Part shown: positions 37,749 through 51,269 of the stretch, one piece after another | How positions within the stretch are numbered: the stretch's first letter is position 1 | Layout of the letters: every line of letters starts with the position of its first letter | DNA from: Osmia lignaria lignaria | Lineage: Eukaryota; Arthropoda; Insecta; Hymenoptera; Megachilidae | Length of the DNA: 64,000 nucleotides | Direction: 5' to 3' | Assembly (NCBI RefSeq): GCF_051020975.1 | Contig: NW_027478169.1 | Coordinates: forward strand, 3,968,001 to 4,032,000 | The notes under the pieces: model-generated | What the model was told of the DNA's origin: nothing | Database searches by the model: none | What the model saw: the letters and a program-made list of their open reading frames with translations, nothing else | Program-made: the position numbers and the translations under genes

Positions 37749-38694
37749 TCTGCACTATTGCGAGCTGCAAATGCCACTTCCAGCTTAGCTGTGCAGAAGA
37801 AGAACAACAAGAAGAAGAAATATCTCGAAATATGTCCGTCAGGCCCCTTCCCTTGAGATAAATCTGCAAATATCTCGGAAACGAAGCGAGCTATGGCAAA
37901 ATGTTAAGAGACCTTTTCTGTAGAGAATTAAGTTTTCTACTTTTTATGTTCCATGATATTTTTTGATCAGATGCGTAGTTCTCGAGATATATCAAGATAT
38001 TTAAAAGTTCCGAAGCCGCACCAACATAATAGAGATACAGAAACACCGTGGCCCCTTTCTTTGAGATAACTCTGCACTAGTGCGAGCCGCAAATGCCACT
38101 TCCAGCTTAGCTGTGCAGAAGAAGAACAACAAGAAGAAGAAATATCTCGAAATATGTCCGTCAGGCCACTTCCCTTGAGATAAATCTGCAAATATCTCGG
38201 AAACGAAGCGAGCTATGGCAAAATGTTAAGAGACCTTTTTTGTATGGAATGATGTTTCCTACTTTTTATGTTCTATGATATTTTTTGATCAGATGCGTAG
38301 TTCTCGAGATATATCAAGATATTTAAAAGTTCCGAAGCCGCACCAACATAATAGAGATACAGAAACACCGTGGCTCCTTTCTTTTAGATAACTCTGCACT
38401 ATTGCGAGCTGCAAATGCCACTTCCAGCTTAGCGTGCAGAAGAAGAACAACAAGAAGAAGAAATATCTCGAAATGTGTCCGTCAGGCCCCTTCCCTTGAG
38501 ATAAATCTGCAAATATCTCGGAAACGAAGAGAGCTATGGCAAAATGTTAAGAGACCTTTTTTGTATGGAATTATGTTTCCTACTTTTTATGTTCTATGAT
38601 ATTTTTTGATCAGACGCGTAGTTCTCGAGATATATCAGGATATTTAAAAGTTCCGAAGCCGCACCAACATAATAGAGATACAGAAACACCGTGG
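37749..38694 (+). repeat. Five-monomer-offset (1609 bp) segment, copy 2
   Basis: Partner of 36140-37085. It ends inside the monomer at 38610, a hybrid whose left end is the GACGCG/CAGGATAT type and whose right end is the CACTAGTGC type. The same hybrid recurs at 45691. Confidence 0.75.
37967..38609 (+). repeat. 643-bp two-monomer repeat, copy 1
   Basis: A CACTAGTGCG monomer followed by the 321-bp AGCGTGCAG monomer. The pattern recurs at 38610-39252 and, in the second 6.5-kb block, at 45048 and 45691. The 643 spacing (not 644) comes from the 1-base deletion. Confidence 0.8.
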
Positions 38695-39252
38695 CCCCTT
38701 TCTTTGAGATAACTCTGCACTAGTGCAAGCCGCAAATGCCACTTCCAGCTTAGCTGTGCAGAAGAAGAACAACAAGAAGAAGAAATATCTCGAAATATGT
38801 CCGTCAGGCCACTTCCCTTGAGATAAATCTGCAAATATCTCGGAAACGAAGCGAGCTATGGCAAAATGTTAAGAGACCTTTTTTGTATGGAATTATGTTT
38901 CCTACTTTTTATGTTCTATGATATTTTTTGATCAGATGCGTAGTTCTCGAGATATATCAAGATATTTAAAAGTTCCGAAGCCGCACCAACATAATAGAGA
39001 TACAGAAACACCGTGGCTCCTTTCTTTTAGATAACTCTGCACTATTGCGAGCTGCAAATGCCACTTCCAGCTTAGCGTGCAGAAGAAGAACAACAAGAAG
39101 AAGAAATATCTCGAAATGTGTCCGTCAGGCCCCTTCCCTTGAGATAAATCTGCAAATATCTCGGAAACGAAGAGAGCTATGGCAAAATGTTAAGAGACCT
39201 TTTTTGTATGGAATTATGTTTCCTACTTTTTATGTTCTATGATATTTTTTGA
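38610..39252 (+). repeat. 643-bp two-monomer repeat, copy 2
   Basis: As 37967-38609, but the first monomer is a hybrid with a GACGCG/CAGGATAT left end and GTGCAAGCC in the middle. Confidence 0.8.
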
Positions 39253-41012
39253 TCAGACGCGTAGTTCTCGAGATATATCAGGATATTTAAAAGTTCCGAA
39301 GCCGCACCAACATAATAGAGATACAGAAACACCGTGGCCCCTTTCTTTGAGATAACTCTGCACTAGTGCGAGCCGCAAATGCCACTTCCAGCTTAGCTGT
39401 GCAGAAGAAGAACAACAAGAAGAAGAAATATCTCGAAATATGTCCGTCAGGCCCCTTCCCTTGAGATAAATCTGCAAATATCTCGGAAACGAAGCGAGCT
39501 ATGGCAAAATGTTAAGAGACCTTTTTTGTAGAGAATTAAGTTTCCTACTTTTTATCTTCTATGATATTTTCTGATCAGATTCGTAGTTCTCGAGATATAT
39601 CAAGATATTTAAAAGTTCCGAAGCCGCACCAACATAATAGAGATACAGAAACACCGTGGCCCCTCTCTTTGAGATAACTCTGCACAATTGCGAGCTGCAA
39701 ATGCCACTTCCAGCTTAGCTGTGCAGAAGAAGAACAACAAGAAGAAGAAATATCTCGAAATATGTCCGTCAGGCCCCTTCCCTTGAGATAAATCGGCAAG
39801 TATCTCGGAAACGAAGCGAGCTATGGCAAAATGTTAAGAGACCTTTTTTGTAGAGAATTAAGTTTCCTACTTTTTATGTTCTATGATATTTTTTGATCAG
39901 ATGCGTAGATCTCGAGATATATCAAGATATTTAAAAGTTCCGAAGCCGCACCAACATAATAGAGATACAGAAACACCGTGGCCCCTTTCTTTGAGATAAC
40001 TCTGCACTATTGCGAGCTGCAAATGCCACTTCCAGCTTAGCTGTGCAGAAGAAGAACAACAAGAAGAAGAAATATCTCGAAATATGTCCGTCAGGCCCCT
40101 TCCCTTGAGATAAATCTGCAAATATCTCGGAAACGAAGCGAGCTATGGCAAAATGTTAAGAGACCTTTTCTGTAGAGAATTAAGTTTTCTACTTTTTATG
40201 TTCCATGATATTTTTTGATCAGATGCGTAGTTCTCGAGATATATCAAGATATTTAAAAGTTCCGAAGCCGCACCAACATAATAGAGATACAGAAACACCG
40301 TGGCCCCTTTCTTTGAGATAACTCTGCACTAGTGCGAGCCGCAAATGCCACTTCCAGCTTAGCTGTGCAGAAGAAGAACAACAAGAAGAAGAAATATCTC
40401 GAAATATGTCCGTCAGGCCCCTTCCCTTGAGATAAATCTGCAAATATCTCGGAAACGAAGCGAGCTATGGCAAAATGTTAAGAGACCTTTTTTGTAGAGA
40501 ATTAAGTTTCCTACTTTTTATGTTCTATGATATTTTTCGATCAGAGGCGTAGTTCTCGAGATATATCAAGATATTTAAAAGTTCCGAAGCCGCACCAACA
40601 TAATAGAGGTACAGAAACACCGTGGCCCCTTTCTTTGAGATAACTCTGCACTATTGCGAGCTGCAAATGCCACTTCCAGCTTAGCTGTGGAGAAGAAGAA
40701 CAACAAGAAGAAGAAATATCTCGAAAAATGTCCATCAGGACCCTTCCCTTGAGATAAATCTGCAAATATCTCGGAAACGAAGCGAGCTATTGCAAAACGT
40801 TAAGAGACCTTTTTTGTAGAGAATTTAGTTTCCTACTTTTTATGTTCTATGATATTTTTTGATCAGATGCGTAGTTCTCGAGATATATCAAGATATTTAA
40901 AAGCTCCGAAGCTGCACCAACATAATAGAGGTACAGAAACACCGTGGCCCCTTTCTTTGAGATAACTCTGCACTATTGCGAGCTGCAAATGCCACTTCCA
41001 GCTTAGCTGTGG

Positions 41013-44000
41013 AGAAGAAGAACAACAAGAAGAAGAAATATCTCGAAATATGTCCGTCAGGCCCCTTCCCTTGAGATAAATCTGCAAATATCTCGGAAAC
41101 GAAGCGAGCTATGGCAAAATGTTAAGAGACCTTTTTTGTAGAGAATTAAGTTTCCTACTTTTTATGTTCTATGATATTTTTCGATCAGAGGCGTAGTTCT
41201 CGAGATATATCAAGATATTTAAAAGTTCCGAAGCCGCACCAACATAATAGAGGTACAGAAACACCGTGGCCCCTTTCTTTGAGATAACTCTGCACTATTG
41301 CGAGCTGCAAATGCCACTTCCAGCTTAGCTGTGGAGAAGAAGAACAACAAGAAGAAGAAATATCTCGAAAAATGTCCATCAGGACCCTTCCCTTGAGATA
41401 AATCTGCAAATATCTCGGAAACGAAGCGAGCTATTGCAAAACGTTAAGAGACCTTTTTTGTAGAGAATTTAGTTTCCTACTTTTTATGTTCTATGATATT
41501 TTTTGATCAGATGCGTAGTTCTCGAGATATATCAAGATATTTAAAAGCTCCGAAGCTGCACCAACATAATAGAGGTACAGAAACACCGTGGCCCCTTTCT
41601 TTGAGATAACTCTGCACTATTGCGAGCTGCAAATGCCACTTCCAGCTTAGCTGTGGAGAAGAAGAACAACAAGAAGAAGAAATATCTCGAAATATGTCCG
41701 TCAGGCCCCTTCCCTTGAGATAAATCTGCAAATATCTCGGAAACGAATGCGAGCTATGCCAAAATGTTAAGAGACCTTATTTGTAGAGAATTAAGTTTCC
41801 TACTTTTTATCTTCTATGATATTTTCTGATCAGATTCGTAGTTCTCGAGATATATCAAGATATTTAAAAGTTCCGAAGCCGCACCAACATAATAGAGATA
41901 CAGAAACACCGTGGCCCCTCTCTTTGAGATAACTCTGCACAATTGCGAGCTGCAAATGCCACTTCCAGCTTAGCTGTGCAGAAGAAGAACAACAAGAAGA
42001 AGAAATATCTCGAAATATGTCCGTCAGGCCCCTTCCCTTGAGATAAATCGGCAAGTATCTCGGAAACGAAGCGAGCTATGGCAAAATGTTGAGAGACCTT
42101 TTTTGTAGAGAATTAAGTTTCCTACTTTTTATGTTCTATGATATTTTTTGATCAGATGCGTAGATCTCGAGATATATCAAGATATTTAAAAGTTCCGAAG
42201 CCGCACCAACATAATAGAGATACAGAAACACCGTGGCCGCTTTCTTTGAGATAACTCTGCACTATTGCGAGCTGCAAATGCCACTTCCAGCTTAGCTGTG
42301 CAGAAGAAGAACAACAAGAAGAAGAAATATCTCGAAATATGTCCGTCAGGCCCCTTCCCTTGAGATAAATCTGCAAATATCTCGGAAACGAAGCGAGCTA
42401 TGGCAAAATGTTAAGAGACCTTTTTTGTATGGAATTATGTTTCCTACTTTTTATGTTCTATGATATTTTTTGATCAGACGCGTAGTTCTCGAGATATATC
42501 AAGATATTTAAAAGTTCCGAAGCCGCACCAACATAATAGAGATACAGAAACACCGTGGCTCCTTTCTTTTAGATAACTCTGCACTATTGCGACCTGGAAA
42601 TGCCACTTCCAGTTTAGCTGTGCAGAAGAAGAACAACAAGAAGAAGAAATATCACGAAATATGTCCGTTAGGCCCCTTCCCTTGAGATAAATCTGCAAAT
42701 ATCTCGGAAACGAAGCGAGCTATGGCAAAATGTTAAGAGACCTTTTTGTAGCGAATTAAGTTTCCTACTTTTTATGTTCTATGATATTTTTTGATCAGAT
42801 GCGTAGTTCTCGAGATATATCAAGATATTTAAAAGTTCCGAAGCCGCACCAACATAATAGAGATACAGAAACACCGTGGCCCCTTTCTTTGAGATAACTC
42901 TGCACTAGTGCGAGCCGCAAATGCCACTTCCAGCTTAGCTGTGCAGAAGAAGAACAACAAGAAGAAGAAATATCTCGAAATATGTCCGTCAGGCCACTTC
43001 CCTTGAGATAAATCTGCAAATATCTCGGAAACGAAGCGAGCTATGGCAAAATGTTAAGAAACCTTTTTTGTATGGAATTATGTTTCCTACTTTTTATGTT
43101 CTATGATATTTTTTGATCAGATGCGTAGTTCTCGAGATATATCAAGATATTTAAAAGTTCCGAAGCCGCACCAACATAATAGAGATACAGAAACACCGTG
43201 GCTCCTTTCTTTTATCTAACTCTGCACTATTGCGAGCTGCAAATGCCACTTCCAGCTTAGCTGTGCAGAAGAAGAACAACAAGAAGAAGAAATATCTCGA
43301 AATATGTCCGTCAGGCCCCTTCCCTTGAGATAAATCTGCAAATATCTCGGAAACGAAGCGAGCTATGGCAAAATGTTAAGAGACCTTTTCTGTAGAGAAT
43401 TAAGTTTTCTACTTTTTATGTTCCATGATATTTTTTGATCAGATGCGTAGTTCTCGAGATATATCAAGATATTTAAAAGTTCCGAAGCCGCACCAACATA
43501 ATAGAGATACAGAAACACCGTGGCCCCTTTCTTTGAGATAACTCTGCACTAGTGCGAGCCGCAAATGCCACTTCCAGCTTAGCTGTGCAGAAGAAGAACA
43601 ACAAGAAGAAGAAATATCTCGAAATATGTCCGTCAGGCCACTTCCCTTGAGATAAATCTGCAAATATCTCGGAAACGAAGCGAGCTATGGCAAAATGTTA
43701 AGAGACCTTTTTTGTATGGAATTATGTTTCCTACTTTTTATGTTCTATGATATTTTTTGATCAGATGCGTAGTTCTCGAGATATATCAAGATATTTAAAA
43801 GTTCCGAAGCCGCACCAACATAATAGAGATACAGAAACACCGTGGCTCCTTTCTTTTAGATAACTCTGCACTATTGCGAGCTGCAAATGCCACTTCCAGC
43901 TTAGCGTGCAGAAGAAGAACAACAAGAAGAAGAAATATCTCGAAATGTGTCCGTCAGGCCCCTTCCCTTGAGATAAATCTGCAAATATCTCGGAAACGAA

Positions 44001-47000
44001 GAGAGCTATGGCAAAATGTTAAGAGACCTTTTTTGTATGGAATTATGTTTCCTACTTTTTATGTTCTATGATATTTTTTGATCAGACGCGTAGTTCTCGA
44101 GATATATCAGGATATTTAAAAGTTCCGAAGCCGCACCAACATAATAGAGATACAGAAACACCGTGGCTCCTATCTTTTAGATAACTCTGCACTATTGCGA
44201 CCTGGAAATGCCACTTCCAGTTTAGCTGTGCAGAAGAAGAACAACAAGAAGAAGAAATATCACGAAATATGTCCGTTAGGCCCCTTCCCTTGAGATAAAT
44301 CTGCAAATATCTCGGAAACGAAGCGAGCTATGGCAAAATGTTAAGAGACCTTTTTTGTAGCGAATTAAGTTTCCTACTTTTTATGTTCTATGATATTTTT
44401 TGATCAGATGCGTAGTTCTCTTGATATATCAAGATATTTAAAAGTTCCGAAGCCGCACCAACATAATAGAGATACAGAAACACCGTGGCCCCTCTCTTTG
44501 AGATAACTCTGCACAATTGCGAGCTGCAAATGCCACTTCCAGCTTAGCTGTGCAGAAGAAGAACAACAAGAAGAAGAAATATCTCGAAATATGTCCGTCA
44601 GGCCCCTTCCCTTGAGATAAATCGGCAAGTATCTCGGAAACGAAGCGAGCTATGGCAAAATGTTAAGAGACCTTTTTTGTAGAGAATTAAGTTTCCTACT
44701 TTTTATGTTCTATGATATTTTTTGATCAGATGCGTAGATCTCGAGATATATCAAGATATTTAAAAGTTCCGAAGCCGCACCAACATAATAGAGATACAGA
44801 AACACCGTGGCCCCTTTCTTTGAGATAACTCTGCACTATTGCGAGCTGCAAATGCCACTTCCAGCTTAGCTGTGCAGAAGAAGAACAACAAGAAGAAGAA
44901 ATATCTCGAAATATGTCCGTCAGGCCCCTTCCCTTGAGATAAATCTGCAAATATCTCGGAAACGAAGCGAGCTATGGCAAAATGTTAAGAGACCTTTTCT
45001 GTAGAGAATTAAGTTTTCTACTTTTTATGTTCCATGATATTTTTTGATCAGATGCGTAGTTCTCGAGATATATCAAGATATTTAAAAGTTCCGAAGCCGC
45101 ACCAACATAATAGAGATACAGAAACACCGTGGCCCCTTTCTTTGAGATAACTCTGCACTAGTGCGAGCCGCAAATGCCACTTCCAGCTTAGCTGTGCAGA
45201 AGAAGAACAACAAGAAGAAGAAATATCTCGAAATATGTCCGTCAGGCCACTTCCCTTGAGATAAATCTGCAAATATCTCGGAAACGAAGCGAGCTATGGC
45301 AAAATGTTAAGAGACCTTTTTTGTATGGAATGATGTTTCCTACTTTTTATGTTCTATGATATTTTTTGATCAGATGCGTAGTTCTCGAGATATATCAAGA
45401 TATTTAAAAGTTCCGAAGCCGCACCAACATAATAGAGATACAGAAACACCGTGGCTCCTTTCTTTTAGATAACTCTGCACTATTGCGAGCTGCAAATGCC
45501 ACTTCCAGCTTAGCGTGCAGAAGAAGAACAACAAGAAGAAGAAATATCTCGAAATGTGTCCGTCAGGCCCCTTCCCTTGAGATAAATCTGCAAATATCTC
45601 GGAAACGAAGAGAGCTATGGCAAAATGTTAAGAGACCTTTTTTGTATGGAATTATGTTTCCTACTTTTTATGTTCTATGATATTTTTTGATCAGACGCGT
45701 AGTTCTCGAGATATATCAGGATATTTAAAAGTTCCGAAGCCGCACCAACATAATAGAGATACAGAAACACCGTGGCCCCTTTCTTTGAGATAACTCTGCA
45801 CTAGTGCAAGCCGCAAATGCCACTTCCAGCTTAGCTGTGCAGAAGAAGAACAACAAGAAGAAGAAATATCTCGAAATATGTCCGTCAGGCCACTTCCCTT
45901 GAGATAAATCTGCAAATATCTCGGAAACGAAGCGAGCTATGGCAAAATGTTAAGAGACCTTTTTTGTATGGAATTATGTTTCCTACTTTTTATGTTCTAT
46001 GATATTTTTTGATCAGATGCGTAGTTCTCGAGATATATCAAGATATTTAAAAGTTCCGAAGCCGCACCAACATAATAGAGATACAGAAACACCGTGGCTC
46101 CTTTCTTTTAGATAACTCTGCACTATTGCGAGCTGCAAATGCCACTTCCAGCTTAGCGTGCAGAAGAAGAACAACAAGAAGAAGAAATATCTCGAAATGT
46201 GTCCGTCAGGCCCCTTCCCTTGAGATAAATCTGCAAATATCTCGGAAACGAAGAGAGCTATGGCAAAATGTTAAGAGACCTTTTTTGTATGGAATTATGT
46301 TTCCTACTTTTTATGTTCTATGATATTTTTTGATCAGACGCGTAGTTCTCGAGATATATCAGGATATTTAAAAGTTCCGAAGCCGCACCAACATAATAGA
46401 GATACAGAAACACCGTGGCCCCTTTCTTTGAGATAACTCTGCACTAGTGCGAGCCGCAAATGCCACTTCCAGCTTAGCTGTGCAGAAGAAGAACAACAAG
46501 AAGAAGAAATATCTCGAAATATGTCCGTCAGGCCCCTTCCCTTGAGATAAATCTGCAAATATCTCGGAAACGAAGCGAGCTATGGCAAAATGTTAAGAGA
46601 CCTTTTTTGTAGAGAATTAAGTTTCCTACTTTTTATCTTCTATGATATTTTCTGATCAGATTCGTAGTTCTCGAGATATATCAAGATATTTAAAAGTTCC
46701 GAAGCCGCACCAACATAATAGAGATACAGAAACACCGTGGCCCCTCTCTTTGAGATAACTCTGCACAATTGCGAGCTGCAAATGCCACTTCCAGCTTAGC
46801 TGTGCAGAAGAAGAACAACAAGAAGAAGAAATATCTCGAAATATGTCCGTCAGGCCCCTTCCCTTGAGATAAATCGGCAAGTATCTCGGAAACGAAGCGA
46901 GCTATGGCAAAATGTTAAGAGACCTTTTTTGTAGAGAATTAAGTTTCCTACTTTTTATGTTCTATGATATTTTTTGATCAGATGCGTAGATCTCGAGATA

Positions 47001-47500
47001 TATCAAGATATTTAAAAGTTCCGAAGCCGCACCAACATAATAGAGATACAGAAACACCGTGGCCCCTTTCTTTGAGATAACTCTGCACTATTGCGAGCTG
47101 CAAATGCCACTTCCAGCTTAGCTGTGCAGAAGAAGAACAACAAGAAGAAGAAATATCTCGAAATATGTCCGTCAGGCCCCTTCCCTTGAGATAAATCTGC
47201 AAATATCTCGGAAACGAAGCGAGCTATGGCAAAATGTTAAGAGACCTTTTCTGTAGAGAATTAAGTTTTCTACTTTTTATGTTCCATGATATTTTTTGAT
47301 CAGATGCGTAGTTCTCGAGATATATCAAGATATTTAAAAGTTCCGAAGCCGCACCAACATAATAGAGATACAGAAACACCGTGGCCCCTTTCTTTGAGAT
47401 AACTCTGCACTAGTGCGAGCCGCAAATGCCACTTCCAGCTTAGCTGTGCAGAAGAAGAACAACAAGAAGAAGAAATATCTCGAAATATGTCCGTCAGGCC
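41013..47500 (+). repeat. 6.5-kb block at 7081-bp offset, copy 2 (22-monomer HOR)
   Basis: Partner of 33932-40419. The edges are single diagnostic bases: G at 41012 against C at 33931, and A at 47501 against C at 40420. The 593 bases between the copies (40420-41012) belong to a two-monomer unit also seen at 28308. Confidence 0.9.
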
Positions 47501-50500
47501 ACTTCCCTTGAGATAAATCTGCAAATATCTCGGAAACGAAGCGAGCTATGGCAAAATGTTAAGAGACCTTTTTTGTATGGAATTATGTTTCCTACTTTTT
47601 ATGTTCTATGATATTTTTTGATCAGATGCGTAGTTCTCGAGATATATCAAGATATTTAAAAGTTCCGAAGCCGCACCAACATAATAGAGATACAGAAACA
47701 CCGTGGCTCCTTTCTTTTAGATAACTCTGCACTATTGCGAGCTGCAAATGCCACTTCCAGCTTAGCGTGCAGAAGAAGAACAACAAGAAGAAGAAATATC
47801 TCGAAATGTGTCCGTCAGGCCCCTTCCCTTGAGATAAATCTGCAAATATCTCGGAAACGAAGAGAGCTATGGCAAAATGTTAAGAGACATTTTTTGTATG
47901 GAATTATGTTTCCTACTTTTTATGTTCTATGATATTTTTTGATCAGACGCGTAGTTCTCGAGATATATCAGGATATTTAAAAGTTCCGAAGCCGCACCAA
48001 CATAATAGAGATACAGAAACACCGTGGCTCCTTTCTTTTAGATAACTCTGCACTATTGCGACCTGGAAATGCCACTTCCAGCTTAGCTGTGCAGAAGAAG
48101 AACAACAAGAAGAAGAAATATCTCGAAATATGTCCGTCAGGCCCCTTCCCTTGAGATAAATCTGCTAATATCTCGGAAACGAAGCGAGCTATGGCAAAAT
48201 CTTACGAGTCTTTTTTGTAGAGAATTAAGTTTCCTACTTTTTATGTTCTATGATATTTTTTGATCAGATGCGTAGTTCTCGAGATATATCAAGATATTTA
48301 AAAGTTCCGAAGCCGCACCAACATAATAGAGATACAGAAACACCGTGGCCCCTTTCTTTGAGATAACTCTGCACTATTGCGAGCTGCAAATGCCACTTCC
48401 AGCTTAGCTGTGCAGAAGAAGAACAACAAGAAGAAGAAATATCTCGAAATGTGTCCGTCAGGCCCCTTCCCTTGAGATAAATCTGCAAATATCTCGGAAA
48501 CGAAGCGAGCTATGGCAAAATGTTAAGAGACCTTTTTTGTAGCGAATTAAGTTTCCTACTTTTTATGTTCTATGATATTTTTTGATCAGATGCGTAGTTC
48601 TTGAGATATATCAAGATATTTAAAAGTTCCGAAGCCGCACCAACATAATAGAGATACAGAAACACCGTGGCCCCTTTCTTTGAGATAACTCTGTACTATT
48701 GCGAGCTGGAAATGCCACTTCCAGTTTAGCTGTGCAGAAGAAGAACAACAAGAAGAAGAAATATCTCGAAATATGTCCGTTAGGCCCCTTCCCTTGAGAT
48801 AAATCTGCAAATATCTCGGAAACGAAGCGAGCTATGGCAAAATGTTAAGAGACGTTTTTTGTAGAGAATTATGTTTCCTACAATTTATGTTCTATGATAT
48901 TTTTTGATCAGAAGCGTAGTTTTCGAGATATATCGAGATATTTAAAAGTTCCGAAGCAGCACCAACATAATAGAGATACAGAAACACCGTGGCCCCTTTC
49001 TTTGAGATAACTCTGCACTAGTGCGAGCCGCAAATGCCACTTCCAGCTTAGCTGTGCAGAAGAAGAACAACAAGAAGAAGAAATATCTCGAAATATGTCC
49101 GTCAGGCCCCTTACCTTGAGATAAATCTGCAAATATCTCGGAAACGAAGCGAGCTATGGCAAAATGTTAAGAGACCTTTTTTGTAGCGAATTAAGTTTCC
49201 TACTTTTTATCTTCTATGATATTTTCTGATCAGATGCGTAGTTCTCGAGATATATCAAGATATTTAAAAGTTCCGAAGCCGCACCAACATAATAGAGATA
49301 CAGAAACACCGTGGCCCCTTTCTTTGAAATAACTCTGCACTAGTGCGAGCCGCAAATGCCACTTCCAGCTTAGCTGTGCAGCAGAAGAACAACAAGAAGA
49401 AGAAATATCTCGAAATATGTCCGTCAGGCCACTTCCCTTGAGATAAATCTGCAAATATCTCGGAAACGAAGCGAGCTCTGGCAAAATGTTAAGAGACCTT
49501 TTTTGTAGAGAATTATGTTTCCTACTTTTTATGTTCTATGATATTTTTTGATCAGACGCGTAGCTCTCGAGATATATCAAGATATTTAAAAGTTCCGAAG
49601 CCGCACCAACATAATAGAGATACAGAAACACCGTGGCCCCTCTCTTTGAGATAACTCTGCACTATTGCGAGCTGGAAATGCCACTTCCAGTTTAGCTGTG
49701 CAGAAGAAGAACAACAAGAAGAAGAAATATCTCGAAATATGTCCGTTAGGCCCCTTCCCTTGAGATAAATCTGCAAATATCTCGGAAACGAAGCGAGCTA
49801 TGGCAAAATGTTAAGAGACCTTTTTTGTAGAGAATTATGTTTCCTACAATTTATGTTCTATGATATTTTTTGATCAGAAGCGTAGTTTTCGAGATATATC
49901 GAGATATTTAAAAGTTCCGAAGCCGCACCAACATAATAGAGATACAGAAACACCGTGGCCCCTTTCTTTGAGATAACTCTGCACCAGTGCGAGCCGCAAA
50001 TGCCACTTCCAGCTTAGCTGTGCAGAAGAAGAACAACAAGAAGAAGAAATATCTCGAAATATGTCCGTCAGGCCCCTTCCCTTGAGATAAATCTGCAAAT
50101 ATCTAGGAAACGAAGCGAGCTATGGTAAAATGTTAAGAGACCTTTTTTGTAGAGAATTAAGTTTCCTACTTTTTATGTTCTATGATATTTTTTGATCAGA
50201 TGCGTAGTTCTCGAGATATATCAAGATATTTAAAAGTTCCGAAGCCGCACCAACATAATAGAGATACAGAAACACCGTGGCCCCTCTCTTTGAGATAACT
50301 CTGCACTATTGCGAGCTGGAAATGCCACTTCCAGTTTAGCTGTGCAGAAGAAGAACAACAAGAAGAAGAAATATCTCGAAATATGTCCGTTAGGCCCCTT
50401 CCCTTGAGATAAATCTGCAAATATCTCGGAAACGAAGCGAGCTATGGCAAAATGTTAAGAGACCTTTTTTGTAGAGAATTAAGTTTCCTACTTTTTATGT

Positions 50501-51269
50501 TCTATGATATTTTTTGATCAGATGCGTAGTTCTCGAGATATATCAAGATATTTAAAAGTTCCGAAGCCGCACCAACATAATAGAGATACAGAAACACCGT
50601 GGCCCCTTTCTTTGAGATAACTCTGCACTATTGCGAGCTGTAAATGCCACTTCCAGCTTAGCTGTGCAGAAGAAGAACAACAAGAAGAAGACATATCTCG
50701 AAATATGTCCGTCAGGCCCCTTCCCTTGAGATATATCTGCAAATATCTCGGAAACAAAGCGAGCTATGGCAAAATGTTAAGAGACCTTTTTTGTAGAGAA
50801 TTATGTCTCCTACAATTTACGTTCTATGATATTTTTTGATCAGAAGCGTAGTTTTCGAGATATATCGAGATATTTAAAAGTTCCGAAGCCGCACCAACAT
50901 AATAGGGATACAGAAACACCGTGGCCCCTTTCTTTGAGATAACTCTGCACTAGTGCGAGCCGCAAATGCCACTTCCAGCTTTGCTGTGCAGAAGAAGAAC
51001 AACAAGAAGAAGAAATATCTCGAAATATGTCCGTCAGGCCCCTTCCCTTGAGATAAATCTGCAAATATCTCGGAAACGAAGCGAGCTATGGCAAAATGTT
51101 GAGAGACCTTTTTTGTAGAGAATTAAGTTTCCTACTTTTTATGTTCTATGATATTTTTTGATCAGATGCGTAGTTCTCGAGATATATCAAGATATTTAAA
51201 AGTTCCGAAGCCGCACCAACATAATAGAGATACAGAAACACCGTGGCCCCTCTCTTTGAGATAACTCTG

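Larger units (their letters stand above)
33932..40419 (+). repeat. 6.5-kb block at 7081-bp offset, copy 1 (22-monomer HOR)
   Basis: 6488 bases matching 41013-47500. The order of variant monomers is the same throughout, including all four kinds of private indel or substitution monomer: CGAATGCG insertion (34667), one-T-short run (about 35668), TTTTATCTAACTC (36036 monomer) and AGCGTGCAG deletions (36680, 38289, 38932). The one difference I found by eye is G at 35962 against A at 43043. Confidence 0.9.

Noticed and set aside
33932..47500. Transposon-borne or viral segmental duplication
   Set aside because: The duplicated blocks contain only satellite monomers, in phase, with no terminal repeats, target-site duplications or coding sequence.
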